Assembly (NCBI GenBank): GCA_002728755.1 | Contig: PBVT01000085.1 | Span: 171,488-235,487, forward strand | Direction of reading: 5' to 3' | DNA: 64,000 nucleotides | Origin: Myxococcales bacterium | GTDB taxonomy: Bacteria > Myxococcota_A > UBA9042 > UBA3505 | In this document: one piece after another, positions 53,574 to 62,241 of the stretch | Position numbering within the stretch: position 1 is the first letter of the stretch | How the letters are laid out: every line of letters begins with the position of its first letter | Position numbers and translations under genes: made by a program | The notes under the pieces: generated by a model | What the model saw: only the letters and a program-made list of their open reading frames with translations | Databases searched by the model: none | Told to the model about the DNA's origin: nothing

Positions 53574-54734
53574 ATGAGCGACCAGCCATTGACAGTTTTG
53601 AGTGAAGAAGAAGGTATGTTTCGTGACGCAGTGCGGTCTTTTGCCAAAGAGCAAATCGCACCGTATGCGGGCGAAATGGATAAGGCGATGAAGATTCGAC
53701 CCGAGATTCTGGACGGATGTTTTGAGCTAGGACTTATGGGGATCGAGATTCCGGAGCGTTTCGGTGGCTCTGACAGCACTTTCTTCAATTCCATACTCGC
53801 GATTGAAGCCCTGGCCGAAGCCGATGCGAGCGTATCGGTTATGGTTGATGTACAGAATACGCTGGTTATCAACGCGCTTTTGAACTGGGGAAATGAAGCC
53901 CAGCAGGAGCGTTATCTGACACGTCTGGCCAAAGACTGGGTCGGAGCCTATGCGTTGAGTGAGCCGAGCAGTGGTTCGGACGCGTTCGCGTTGAAGACTC
54001 GTGCCGAGGATAAGGGCGACCACTTTGTGCTGAACGGTACCAAATTATGGATTACCAACGGCATGGAGGCGAGCGTATTTGTGCTTATGGCTACGGTGGA
54101 TCCGAGTCTTGGTTATCGGGGCATCACCAGTTTTCTGGTAGAGAAGGATTTCGAGGGATTTGGCATCGGTGCCAAGGAAGACAAGCTGGGTATTCGTGCC
54201 AGTAGTACGACCGAGCTGATCCTCGAAGACTGCATTGTTCCCAAGGAAAATGTGCTGGGTGAAGTAGGTAAGGGCTATAAGGTTGCCATTGAAACCCTGA
54301 ATGAAGGTCGTATCGGAATCGGCGCGCAGATGATCGGTGTCGCGCAGGGAGCGTTCGATCATGCGATGGCCTACCTGCGGGAGCGTAAGCAGTTTAATAC
54401 GCGTCTATGTGATTTCCAGGGCGTTCAGTTCCAGTTCGCAGATCTTGCGACACAGATCGAGGCGGCTCGTCTCCTGGTCTACAACGCCGCTCGTCTGCGA
54501 CAGGCAAATAGACCCTTCCTGAAAGAGGCGGCTATGGCCAAGCTCTTCTCTTCCATCATGGCCGAACGCGTTACTTCCCAATGCGTCGAGTTCCTGGGTG
54601 GCGTGGGATATAGCAAAGAGTTCCCGGTGGAGAAGTACTACCGCGACGCGAAGATCGGTCAGATCTATGAAGGGACAAGCAATCTACAGCGACTTACCAT
54701 CGCTAAGCAGTTGTTGAAGCACTACGGTGACTAA
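53574..54734 (+). CDS. Acyl-CoA dehydrogenase, short/branched-chain type
   Basis: 386 residues, FAD enzyme that makes 2-enoyl-CoA. YALSEPSSGSDAFALKTRA is the FAD/substrate signature and QIYEGTSNLQRLTIAKQ carries the catalytic Glu. The wording is closest to short/branched-chain acyl-CoA dehydrogenases (ACADSB-like). The ATG at 53574 has GGAGG five bases upstream; earlier in-frame ATG codons lack one. It overlaps the UPF0462 gene by eight bases. Confidence 0.93.
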   Translation: MSDQPLTVLSEEEGMFRDAVRSFAKEQIAPYAGEMDKAMKIRPEILDGCFELGLMGIEIPERFGGSDSTFFNSILAIEALAEADASVSVMVDVQNTLVINALLNWGNEAQQERYLTRLAKDWVGAYALSEPSSGSDAFALKTRAEDKGDHFVLNGTKLWITNGMEASVFVLMATVDPSLGYRGITSFLVEKDFEGFGIGAKEDKLGIRASSTTELILEDCIVPKENVLGEVGKGYKVAIETLNEGRIGIGAQMIGVAQGAFDHAMAYLRERKQFNTRLCDFQGVQFQFADLATQIEAARLLVYNAARLRQANRPFLKEAAMAKLFSSIMAERVTSQCVEFLGGVGYSKEFPVEKYYRDAKIGQIYEGTSNLQRLTIAKQLLKHYGD

Positions 54735-55278
54735 TTCTTCTACGCGATTTGAGTTGTCGATAGAACATCGTTGGGATGGGCAGATACTGCCTGAGAGCGA
54801 TCAAGTGCGTCTTGGGTTTGAGGTTCGGGCCGATGGAGTTCACGTCTGGGTTGACGCTCCCTATCATAAGGATCCTGCTCCCATCGATTCCCCCGGACCC
54901 ACGATGGGCCTATGGCTCTATGAGGTCGTGGAGATCTTTATCGCGGGGGACGAAGAACGCTACCTTGAGTTGGAGATGGGTCCCCATGGGCATTATCTGA
55001 TGTTGGTTCTCGATGGGGTTCGACAGGTGGTGGGGCAACCCGTGGTGCAGGACTATACGGCGCAAATAGTGGATGGACGATGGACGGGACAAGCGCGATT
55101 CGCTGTGGGATATCTTCCGTCAGAGCCCTGGACCTTGAACGCCTATTCGATCCATGGGGTTGGCGAGCAGCGTGTTCATCAGGCGATGATACCCGTTCCT
55201 GGGGATCAACCCGACTTTCATCGGTTGGATGTGTTTGCTAGAGCCGAGGACTACCGGCAGGGTAGTTCCTCCGAATAG
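54727..55278 (+). CDS. UPF0462 (C4orf33-like) protein
   Basis: 183 residues matching the pattern of the animal C4orf33/UPF0462 family: W-D-G with SDQVRLGFEV, VHVWVDAPYHKDPAP, MGLWLYEVVEIFIAG, YLELEMGPHGHYLMLVLDG, and NAYSIHGVG-x-RVHQAM followed by DFHRLDVF. Bacterial members of this kind resemble the carbohydrate-binding-like (CBM9-type) sandwich, but no function is known. The start is a GTG within the end of the acyl-CoA dehydrogenase, and sppA follows 30 bases on, so the three are probably one transcript. Confidence 0.8.
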   Translation: MTNSSTRFELSIEHRWDGQILPESDQVRLGFEVRADGVHVWVDAPYHKDPAPIDSPGPTMGLWLYEVVEIFIAGDEERYLELEMGPHGHYLMLVLDGVRQVVGQPVVQDYTAQIVDGRWTGQARFAVGYLPSEPWTLNAYSIHGVGEQRVHQAMIPVPGDQPDFHRLDVFARAEDYRQGSSSE

Positions 55279-55308
55279 GGCGAAACCGTAGGAATAGGAG
55301 ATAGGGAG

Positions 55309-57072
55309 ATGCCACGAGAACTGGAGATCGCAATGATCGGGATCGGGGTCGCTGTATCTCTGATCCTCTTGATCGGGATAGTCCGCACTCTGATCCGGCG
55401 CTACCGCCGCAAACGGTTGCCTGGCTCGGTTCTACTCGAGCTGAATCTCAGCGACGCGTTGCCCGAAATCGCGGATGAGCGCATACAAACCATGGTGTTT
55501 GGAAAACAAAAGAGCACGGTGCTTGATGTGGTCTCAGGGCTGCGTCGGGCGGCATTGAACCCTCGTGTAAAGGGCTTATGGTTACGAATCGGGACCCCTT
55601 CTTTGGGCATGGCGCGTCTTCAAGAGGTGCGGGATGCCATCTCGCTCTTTCGAGAAGCGGGGAAGCCCACTATCGCATTCGCTGAGACCTTTGGGGAGGG
55701 TCGGGGTGGAAATGGGGCCTATTACCTGGCCACCGCCTGTGACGAGATCTATATCCAGCCGTCAGGCGATGTGGAGCTTACGGGGCTGGTCGCTGAAGCT
55801 CCCTTTGTAAAGAAGGCCCTAGAAAAGCTTGGAGTAAAGCCACGTCTGGAAAACCGGTCGGAGTATAAGAACGCGATCAATATGTTTACGGAGACTGGCT
55901 ATAACGACCCACATCGGGAAGCCACCGAGAGATATCTGCATTCTCTGCAAGAACAGATTGCGCACGGTATTCTTGCCTCTCGAACCATCGATCCCGCCGC
56001 CCTCGAGGCCTATATGAACGACGGCGTATACGACGGGGCAGAAGCGCTGCGCTTAGGATTGGTCGATGACCTCCTCTACTTTGATGAGGTGGAGAAACGC
56101 TTGAAAGAGAAGTTCGGCGCCAAGACCAGGCGATTAAGTCTGACGGGCTTCATGGCTCGCCTTCGAGTTCGAGATAAGAAGCCAAAGACCGTTGCGTTGA
56201 TCTATGGAGTAGGCAACGTCATGCGTGGCCCCAGTCGAAGTGGTGGGCTGATGCGGTCACAGACCATGGGCTCTGATACGGTCACCCATGCGTTCCGCAA
56301 AGCAATCGCCGACAAAAAGGTAAAGGCGATCCTCTTTCGGGTCGACAGCCGGGGCGGTTCCTATGTCGCCTCGGATACGATCTGGCGGGCGGTGCGAGAG
56401 GCTCGAGAGAAGAATAAGCCCGTCGTGGCCACCATGGGAGATATCGCCGGCTCGGGAGGTTACTTTGTGGCTATGGGTGCTGATAAGGTCGTGGCCCATC
56501 CGGGGACTCTTACGGGGTCCATTGGCGTGATTACTGGTAAGTTCGTGACCCGCGAGCTCTGGAATCGTCTGGGGGTGGATTGGGACGACGTCCGAACCCA
56601 TGAAAATGCAGCTCTCTTCAGCATGCAGCAGGACTTTACGGAAACCCAGTGGGCGCAATTACAAGCCACATTGGACCGGATCTACGAGGCGTTTAAACAA
56701 CGGGTCGCGGAATCGCGGGGGCTGGAACCAGCGCAGGTCGAAGAGGTGGCTCGAGGTCGAGTATGGTCGGGCACAGACGCGATGAAAGCGGGCCTTGTGG
56801 ATCGCCTTGGTGGCTACCAGGTCGCCTTTGATGAGCTACGTGAGCTGCTGGGGGTGTCGTCTACGACCCCGCTCCGGTTGAAACGGTTCCCTGCTCGAAA
56901 GAGTCTTTGGAGCCGCTTGAAGGGTCGGGATGCATCGGATGAACCACGCCCTCTCGCACCAGAAGCAGCGGCCCTCTTAGGCCCCATCGGAGAGCTCGGT
57001 GAACAGTTGGGCTTATCCGCACCTTCTGGTGTCTTAACGGTGCCGGATCCCCCGATGCCGCCCGTCCTATGA
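55309..57072 (+). CDS. sppA: Signal peptide peptidase SppA, 67 kDa type
   Basis: Membrane-anchored Ser/Lys protease that degrades cleaved signal peptides. One N-terminal membrane helix (about 9-30) is followed by two tandem crotonase-like halves. The first half gives the catalytic Lys in SEYKNAINMFTETGYND, the second the catalytic Ser in GDIAGSGGYFVAMGADKVVA; HPGTLTGSIGVITGK follows as in SppA. At 587 residues it is the long double form of E. coli type. GGAGATAGGGAG lies before the ATG. Confidence 0.93.
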   Translation: MPRELEIAMIGIGVAVSLILLIGIVRTLIRRYRRKRLPGSVLLELNLSDALPEIADERIQTMVFGKQKSTVLDVVSGLRRAALNPRVKGLWLRIGTPSLGMARLQEVRDAISLFREAGKPTIAFAETFGEGRGGNGAYYLATACDEIYIQPSGDVELTGLVAEAPFVKKALEKLGVKPRLENRSEYKNAINMFTETGYNDPHREATERYLHSLQEQIAHGILASRTIDPAALEAYMNDGVYDGAEALRLGLVDDLLYFDEVEKRLKEKFGAKTRRLSLTGFMARLRVRDKKPKTVALIYGVGNVMRGPSRSGGLMRSQTMGSDTVTHAFRKAIADKKVKAILFRVDSRGGSYVASDTIWRAVREAREKNKPVVATMGDIAGSGGYFVAMGADKVVAHPGTLTGSIGVITGKFVTRELWNRLGVDWDDVRTHENAALFSMQQDFTETQWAQLQATLDRIYEAFKQRVAESRGLEPAQVEEVARGRVWSGTDAMKAGLVDRLGGYQVAFDELRELLGVSSTTPLRLKRFPARKSLWSRLKGRDASDEPRPLAPEAAALLGPIGELGEQLGLSAPSGVLTVPDPPMPPVL

Positions 57073-57076
57073 CCGC

Positions 57077-57964
57077 TCAGGAGTCGGAATCAGGTCGCAG
57101 CATCTCGGGCAGATCGGCCTTTAAGTGAAAGCCGTCCCAAGGGGTCATTCGATCGTGTCGGATATAGGGGAACATTGGCTCCTTCTGTAGGGAGCTGGCT
57201 CCGTCGACACGAATCGTAGTGCCACTGATATAGGCACTAGCGGGTGATAGTAGAAAGACAACCGATGCAGACACCTCACTCTCTGTACCGAGTCGAGAGC
57301 TGGGGTTTTTCCAGAGATTGTCTTTCAGCATCTTCTGCACCGAGGCGGGATAGTTATTCATTCCGCTCGACAGGATGACTCCTGGAGCGACCGCGTTGAC
57401 GCGAACGCCCGCAGAAGCCCATTCGATCGATAGGGTTTTCGTCAGGTTGACCACGCCGGCGCGTGCGGCTCCCGTATGCGCCATCCCCGGAAAACCGTTC
57501 CACATATCGGCGACAATGTTTACGATCGTACCGCCATGACTGGCCATAGAGCTTTGGAAGATGGCCTGGCTTACGAAGAAGGTGCCGTTGAGGTTGGTGT
57601 CGATGACCGCCCTCCAGCCTTTCGCCTTGATCATGGCTGCCGGGCTCAGGAATTGCCCACCCGCATTGTTTACGAGTCCATGAATCGGACCGTGGTCACG
57701 GACCAATTGACCGACGGTCTCGTTTACCTCGTCCTGTTCCCGTATATTCATTGCACAGGGATGGGCGACTCCACCCGCCTCTCGGATCTCTTCGGCGGTC
57801 TGTTCCAGAGGTTCAGTACGGCGCCCAGAGAGGATCACTTCTGCTCCCAATGCGGCGAGCTCATGGCCAATACAACGACCGATACCTGTCCCTCCACCAG
57901 TCACCAGGATGGTCTTTCCGGCGAATAGATCAGACCGGAACACACTGTTGAATCTATTATCCAC
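57077..57964 (-). CDS. SDR oxidoreductase, peroxisomal trans-2-enoyl-CoA reductase-like
   Basis: 295 residues. Cofactor motif VTGGGTGIGR, NNAGGQF, and the region VAPGVI are standard for classical SDRs. Where YxxxK is expected it reads HTGAARAGVVNLTKTLSIEWA, the wording of the PECR/2,4-dienoyl-CoA-reductase group, which lacks the usual Tyr. A 2-enoyl- or 2,4-dienoyl-CoA substrate is therefore likely, in keeping with the acyl-CoA genes nearby. It lies four bases from the proC start-to-stop junction on the same strand and faces sppA. Confidence 0.88.
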   Translation of the reverse strand: MDNRFNSVFRSDLFAGKTILVTGGGTGIGRCIGHELAALGAEVILSGRRTEPLEQTAEEIREAGGVAHPCAMNIREQDEVNETVGQLVRDHGPIHGLVNNAGGQFLSPAAMIKAKGWRAVIDTNLNGTFFVSQAIFQSSMASHGGTIVNIVADMWNGFPGMAHTGAARAGVVNLTKTLSIEWASAGVRVNAVAPGVILSSGMNNYPASVQKMLKDNLWKNPSSRLGTESEVSASVVFLLSPASAYISGTTIRVDGASSLQKEPMFPYIRHDRMTPWDGFHLKADLPEMLRPDSDS

Positions 57965-57967
57965 GTT

Positions 57968-58804
57968 CTACTCCGTTTCAGCTGCCTGCTGACCAATTTC
58001 AACGCCGCGCGCTAAGGCACGAGCGACGGCTTTTTCCACCAGACCCGACAGGTCATTTTCATCAAAACTGCCAAGGGCTGCCTCTGTTGTACCACCAGGA
58101 CTGGTTACCTGGCGTCGTAACTCCTCTGGGCTGCGCCCAGACTCTTCCAGGAGGCGTGCCGCACCGACGAAGGTCTCGCACGCGAGCTGTTGTGCTAGTT
58201 CGGGGTCGAGGCCGATGGAGATAGCGGCCTGCGCAAGGGCTTCCGTGAACCGAAAATAATAGGCGGGCCCCGATCCGGATATGGCAGTGATAGCATCCAT
58301 CCACTCTTCCTCTACGGTAAGGCATGTGCCGGTTGCACCCAGGAGCTGTGATGCCACTTCCAGATGTTCGGCTTTGGCGTAGCGTCCGCCACAAATAGCG
58401 GTTACTCCCGCACCAACAAGGGCGGGCGTGTTGGGCATGGCACGAACGACAGGGATCTCTCCCTCGACAGCCTCTTCGATCGCTGTGGTCGGAATACCTG
58501 CAGCAACACTGATGAGAATCGTCTCTGGTGCAAGGGCCGTGAGGGCGCTGGTGACGTCCAGCAGCTGGTAGGGTTTCACCCCGAGTAGAACGACGGAACA
58601 CTCTTGGGCAACGACGTTGTTGTCGGGGGTAGTGCGGATACCGAGCTCGGCAGCCTGTCGGCGTAATTCGTCGGTGTTACGGCGGGTTGCGAGGATGTCG
58701 GTCGGACGCATGGTGCCGGCGGCGATCACACCTTGTACGATGGCCTCGGTCATTCTTCCCAGGCCGATAATTCCGAGAGATAGCTGTGGTGCACCGTTAT
58801 TCAT
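57968..58804 (-). CDS. proC: Pyrroline-5-carboxylate reductase
   Basis: Last step of proline synthesis. The Rossmann loop IIGLGRMTEAIVQGV, GSGPAYYFRFTEALAQAA and the signature VTSPGGTTEAAL are all present. 278 residues is normal. It is three bases before the SDR gene and 51 after the PilZ-like gene on the same strand, so the three may share a transcript. Confidence 0.95.
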   Translation of the reverse strand: MNNGAPQLSLGIIGLGRMTEAIVQGVIAAGTMRPTDILATRRNTDELRRQAAELGIRTTPDNNVVAQECSVVLLGVKPYQLLDVTSALTALAPETILISVAAGIPTTAIEEAVEGEIPVVRAMPNTPALVGAGVTAICGGRYAKAEHLEVASQLLGATGTCLTVEEEWMDAITAISGSGPAYYFRFTEALAQAAISIGLDPELAQQLACETFVGAARLLEESGRSPEELRRQVTSPGGTTEAALGSFDENDLSGLVEKAVARALARGVEIGQQAAETE

Positions 58805-58855
58805 GACACGGTCATAACCGGCTGAAACGAATTCGTCGAGTACCAGGTCGATCGA

Positions 58856-59296
58856 TTAACGGATTCGCCAGACCGCACTGTCGAGGTGGGCGTTGTCATC
58901 CACGTGGGAACCATTTCGGTCGATGACCATGGTTTCGCCAACATCCTCGCAGATCTTACGGATCACGGACCGTGTATCTGCGTTTAGCTTGAGCTCGACG
59001 CCCATCAGAAAACGGTTTTCGGCGAAGGCGGATTCGAGAACATTTTCATAGGTTCGAATCACCGTACCTTCCAGCTCAAGGAAGTCTTCATCCATGGCGA
59101 AGCCTACCGGCATGATCGTGACCTTTGTGCCGATGGGCAATTGGGTTCCACAGGTGATCAGAACCGAATCCCCTGAGAAGCGAAGAGTAGAGGCTTCAAT
59201 CAATTGTTCTTGATTGTCGCAGAGTACTTTGATCCGCGTAATCCGTTTGGGCTCTTCCGCCCCTTTTACGTTCCGGCGCTTTACTACCGATGCCAT
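58856..59296 (-). CDS. PilZ-like domain protein
   Basis: 146 residues. The beta-strand pattern after KRITRIKVLCDNQ and STLRFSGDSVLITCGTQLPIGTKV, with LEGTVIRTYE later, suggests a PilZ domain. The c-di-GMP motifs are weak: RxxR instead of RxxxR, and no clean D/N-x-S-x-x-G. It may be a non-binding PilZ or another beta-barrel. I start at the ATG at 59296, with GGGGAA nine bases upstream; the frame runs on for 165 codons but that part overlaps the reductase gene and looks non-coding. Confidence 0.7.
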   Translation of the reverse strand: MASVVKRRNVKGAEEPKRITRIKVLCDNQEQLIEASTLRFSGDSVLITCGTQLPIGTKVTIMPVGFAMDEDFLELEGTVIRTYENVLESAFAENRFLMGVELKLNADTRSVIRKICEDVGETMVIDRNGSHVDDNAHLDSAVWRIR

Positions 59297-59321
59297 GCTA
59301 TTCCCCAATCTACCAGCTCTC

Positions 59322-59349
59322 AGTGTGGCGCATTGGAGTGATCTGTCAA
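59322..59349 (-). promoter_or_regulatory. Possible promoter for the PilZ-like/proC unit
   Basis: On the minus strand a perfect TTGACA (59344-59349) is followed after 16 bases by CACACT (59322-59327), a weak -10. It sits directly after eight T residues that follow the end of the upstream reductase gene; those T residues may be part of its terminator, though no good stem precedes them. Confidence 0.45.
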
Positions 59350-59363
59350 AAAAAACAGGGTCT

Positions 59364-60455
59364 TCAGAGGCTGGTTGTTTGCACTTCTGTCCGAACCTGG
59401 GCCGACTCGAGCTGGCGTAGAAACTCTTCCGGATCAAAAGCCATCGCAGTGGAGACGACACCCGTACGTCTGGTGCCTTGCTCTCGTAACATGCGGGCTC
59501 CTTGGACTGCGATAGTTGCGGTGATCCCGTAGGGATCGTGTCCTGTAACCAGGCATTCTGCGCGTCGGTTTCCTCGTTGTCCCCGAACGAGAATACGGAA
59601 TTTGTTGGTAGAGCGCTGTTCCGAGTTGGGCCCTTCCGGTCTTTTATCGATCCACGCATCGGTAGCTCTCTGAAAGGCTGACCAGCGTAGGAGGCCGATG
59701 GCAGGGCGCCCCAGTCGAATTCTTCGTACCGAGGCACGCGGGACCACCATATAGGTGCGAAGAAGTCCGACCTCAGCCCGTCTTGGGACATGGATTATCT
59801 CACCGCCGGTAAAGCCAAGAGCGGTGAAATTCGTATCCTTTCGAGGGAATCGGATCGTTTCGACAGCGCGGCCAATCGGCTCTTGATGCAAGCGCCCCTC
59901 CGCCCAGTATTGCACGGGTTGATGGGCCATACGCAGGATGGACTTCAAGGTTCCCCTGGAGGTAGGAACGGAATCCACCTGATAGAACACTTCGAGGCTA
60001 TCTGCGGATCCCCCAAGCGCATTGAGGGCCAACGAGCAGGCACAATCTCCCAGGGCGTATTCAAAGGCCTGGGCGCATATGATGGCGATGGATTTCTCAC
60101 GAGCCTGCTGATCGTATGTTTCGAGGACGGCGTCCATATAGGAGGCTTCGCCGGTGGTGTCGACGTAGTGCACACCTTGTTCGACAGCTGCCTTCACCAT
60201 GGGTAGGCCCAGGTCTGTAAACGGGCCGATGGTGTTGATTACGACGTCCGAACCCTCAAAAAGACCATCCAGGCTTTGGGGATCGGCCGGAGATGCCAGT
60301 CGATGCACTGTGGAGTCAGGTAGGATCTTTAAGAGCCAGGCCAGCTTCTCCGAGTTGCGTGCGGATACGGCTAACGGTAGACCAACTCTATTGACTTCCT
60401 GGGCGACCAGGGTTCCTGTGAAGCCTGTGGCGCCGGCGACCATAATTGTAGCCAT
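59364..60455 (-). CDS. Saccharopine dehydrogenase-like / trans-acting enoyl reductase family protein
   Basis: 363 residues. It begins VAGATGFTGTLVAQEV, a Rossmann motif, then has NTIGPFTDLGLPMVKAAVEQGVHYVDTTGEA, the typical run of this family. The middle contains FTALGFTGGEIIHVPR. Members include mycobacterial enoyl reductases acting in trans on polyketide synthases, and uncharacterised homologues; no PKS lies in the window. The start is 38 bases from the divergent gamma-glutamylcyclotransferase-like gene. Confidence 0.85.
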   Translation of the reverse strand: MATIMVAGATGFTGTLVAQEVNRVGLPLAVSARNSEKLAWLLKILPDSTVHRLASPADPQSLDGLFEGSDVVINTIGPFTDLGLPMVKAAVEQGVHYVDTTGEASYMDAVLETYDQQAREKSIAIICAQAFEYALGDCACSLALNALGGSADSLEVFYQVDSVPTSRGTLKSILRMAHQPVQYWAEGRLHQEPIGRAVETIRFPRKDTNFTALGFTGGEIIHVPRRAEVGLLRTYMVVPRASVRRIRLGRPAIGLLRWSAFQRATDAWIDKRPEGPNSEQRSTNKFRILVRGQRGNRRAECLVTGHDPYGITATIAVQGARMLREQGTRRTGVVSTAMAFDPEEFLRQLESAQVRTEVQTTSL

Positions 60456-60493
60456 GAATGGACCTGTCTGAAGAATGAAGCGTTGAGGGTGTC

Positions 60494-60889
60494 ATGATGG
60501 GCAATGGAGAACAAATAGAACCCGGTGGAATATTTGTCTACGGATCTCTGAAGGAAGGCAAACACTACTTCTACATGGCGGAGCGAGCGGGCTGGACCGG
60601 GTCTTGCGCGGCAACGCTACGTGGCTATCGTATCTATGCTCTGCCGGTTGGCTATCCGGCGGTGGTGCCCGGAGAGGGATTGGTCTACGGCGAGTTTCAG
60701 ACGTACGAGGATCTGAACAAGGCTTTGGATGTATTGGATCCGTTTGAACGCGAAGGCGAGGAGTACGATCGGGTACGCTGTGAAGTCGAGACCGAGGCCG
60801 GTAATTATTCTGCCTGGGTGTATTGTTTTTCGAGTGAAGCGATGGTTTTCGAACGTGGGGGCGAACCGATTCCATCCGGCCGATATTGA
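60494..60889 (+). CDS. Gamma-glutamylcyclotransferase-like (AIG2) protein
   Basis: 131 residues. FVYGSLKEGKHY is the substrate-loop motif of the GGCT/AIG2 fold, GYPAVVPGEGLVYGEF is the next conserved strand, and the Glu residues in FEREGEEYDR include the expected acid. Such enzymes release 5-oxoproline from gamma-glutamyl amines or peptides. The first of two adjacent ATG codons is at 60494, with GAGGG upstream. It is followed 54 bases later by the HExxH protein gene on the same strand. Confidence 0.87.
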   Translation: MMGNGEQIEPGGIFVYGSLKEGKHYFYMAERAGWTGSCAATLRGYRIYALPVGYPAVVPGEGLVYGEFQTYEDLNKALDVLDPFEREGEEYDRVRCEVETEAGNYSAWVYCFSSEAMVFERGGEPIPSGRY

Positions 60890-60943
60890 GTTCTGCGCCA
60901 TTGGGCCGTACCGTAGAGGCAGAGATTTTCTTCAGGTTGGGTT

Positions 60944-62230
60944 GTGTCCGCGTCTGAAACCACAGAATCTGTACTGGGCGAACTAACGCTTTCGAGTGGT
61001 GGGACCAGGGCAATCCGCCTTTTGATGAAGCGCCATGTGCGGAATACCGTGCAGCTTATGCAGGAGCTGGGCCCGACGGATGAGCCCGATGTGGATGATG
61101 GGTTGGCAAGTATCCAGGGGCGGGTGAGCGCTCTGGCAGATGATGCCAAGATGCGCACAAAGCTGTACCGACTCTTCCATCGGGTTACGGTCTCGGGCCT
61201 GGTGTATGCTGCAATGGACTCCTTCCGCAACGAACGGGCGGACGAATATGTGCAACGATTGCGGATTCTGATTTCTGTGGTGGCCTGGGAGATGGCCGCG
61301 GACAGTCTGCTCGAAGATTCGGTCCCCATTGGTTTCAAACCATGGGATGTTGCGGTCCCCTGGCCGGCTGCGGCGATATCTATTGCCGCCGACCCAGGAA
61401 TCGATCGTATTGAACTCAGCAATTCCAGGGTTGCGACTCGCTCCAGCCCGGACGGATCGTTCGTGGTAGCCGCGTTGGATAGGGCGGAATTAGAAGCAAA
61501 GGCGGAGTCCTTGGGCTTTGTCATTACGACCATGTCTACTCCCATCGACGACACCGTCCAGCTGTCTTTCTATGATGCTCTACCGATCCATGATGAGGGC
61601 GCGCATCCCGAGATGGAAGGCCATTCGGTGACCTTGGGCGACCGGCCGGCTTCGGAATGGGCCGAGGCGATGGCAAGCGCGTTGGAGCAGATCGGGCAAT
61701 GGCTTCCGGAGATACGTGCGGAGATGGCGATTCTGATGCAGCAATGGCTTCCTATTGGTTATCTGCCGGAAGAGCACCATTCTCTGTCGATTCAGGCGGC
61801 TGTTGGCAGCTCCTATCTTTCCCTACACCCAATGCAGCGTATGTTATGCGAAGCCATGATCCATGAGTTTCAACACAATAAGCTGCATATGTTGATGAAC
61901 CTGGACCCCATTCTCGTCGGGCCTCGTGACGCCAGGTACCAATCTCCTGTTCGTCCCGATCCTCGCCCCCTTATGGGGGTTTTATTAGCGGTACATGCGT
62001 TTGTGCCCGTAGTGGAGTTTTTCCACCGTAGGCGTCACCATGACGATCCAGAGATGTCCCACCCGTACATAAAGGATCATGTACGAGCTCTTGTAGAAAA
62101 CAACCGCGCAGGGATGGACGTATTGCGGGAGCATGGCAGGTTTACAACGACGGGCAAGGCGTTCGTGGCCGTGTTGGATCGACTGGAGAGAAAACAGTTT
62201 GCACGTGAAATAGAAATGGAATCGAGCTAG
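60944..62230 (+). CDS. HExxH-motif protein, alpha-ketoglutarate-dependent peptide hydroxylase-like
   Basis: 428 residues, no signal peptide. The centre reads EAMIHEFQHNKLHMLMNLDPIL (HEFQH at 307-311), then RPDPRPLMGVLLAVHAFVPV (337-356). This order matches the aKG-HExxH-type peptide beta-hydroxylase group (the HEXXH motif domain of RiPP clusters), in which the motif is thought to bind iron rather than act as a protease. The N-terminal 200 residues are helical and unrecognised. The start is a GTG at 60944 with a weak ribosome site. No radical-SAM enzyme, transporter or clear precursor peptide lies next to it. A zinc peptidase is the alternative. Confidence 0.75.
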   Translation: MSASETTESVLGELTLSSGGTRAIRLLMKRHVRNTVQLMQELGPTDEPDVDDGLASIQGRVSALADDAKMRTKLYRLFHRVTVSGLVYAAMDSFRNERADEYVQRLRILISVVAWEMAADSLLEDSVPIGFKPWDVAVPWPAAAISIAADPGIDRIELSNSRVATRSSPDGSFVVAALDRAELEAKAESLGFVITTMSTPIDDTVQLSFYDALPIHDEGAHPEMEGHSVTLGDRPASEWAEAMASALEQIGQWLPEIRAEMAILMQQWLPIGYLPEEHHSLSIQAAVGSSYLSLHPMQRMLCEAMIHEFQHNKLHMLMNLDPILVGPRDARYQSPVRPDPRPLMGVLLAVHAFVPVVEFFHRRRHHDDPEMSHPYIKDHVRALVENNRAGMDVLREHGRFTTTGKAFVAVLDRLERKQFAREIEMESS

Positions 62231-62241
62231 ATTCGATAGCA

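Noticed and set aside
59297-59791. Long N-terminal extension of the PilZ-like protein
   Set aside because: It would overlap the reductase gene on the same strand, lacks a ribosome site, and its translation is low in structure; the ATG at 59296 has a good site.
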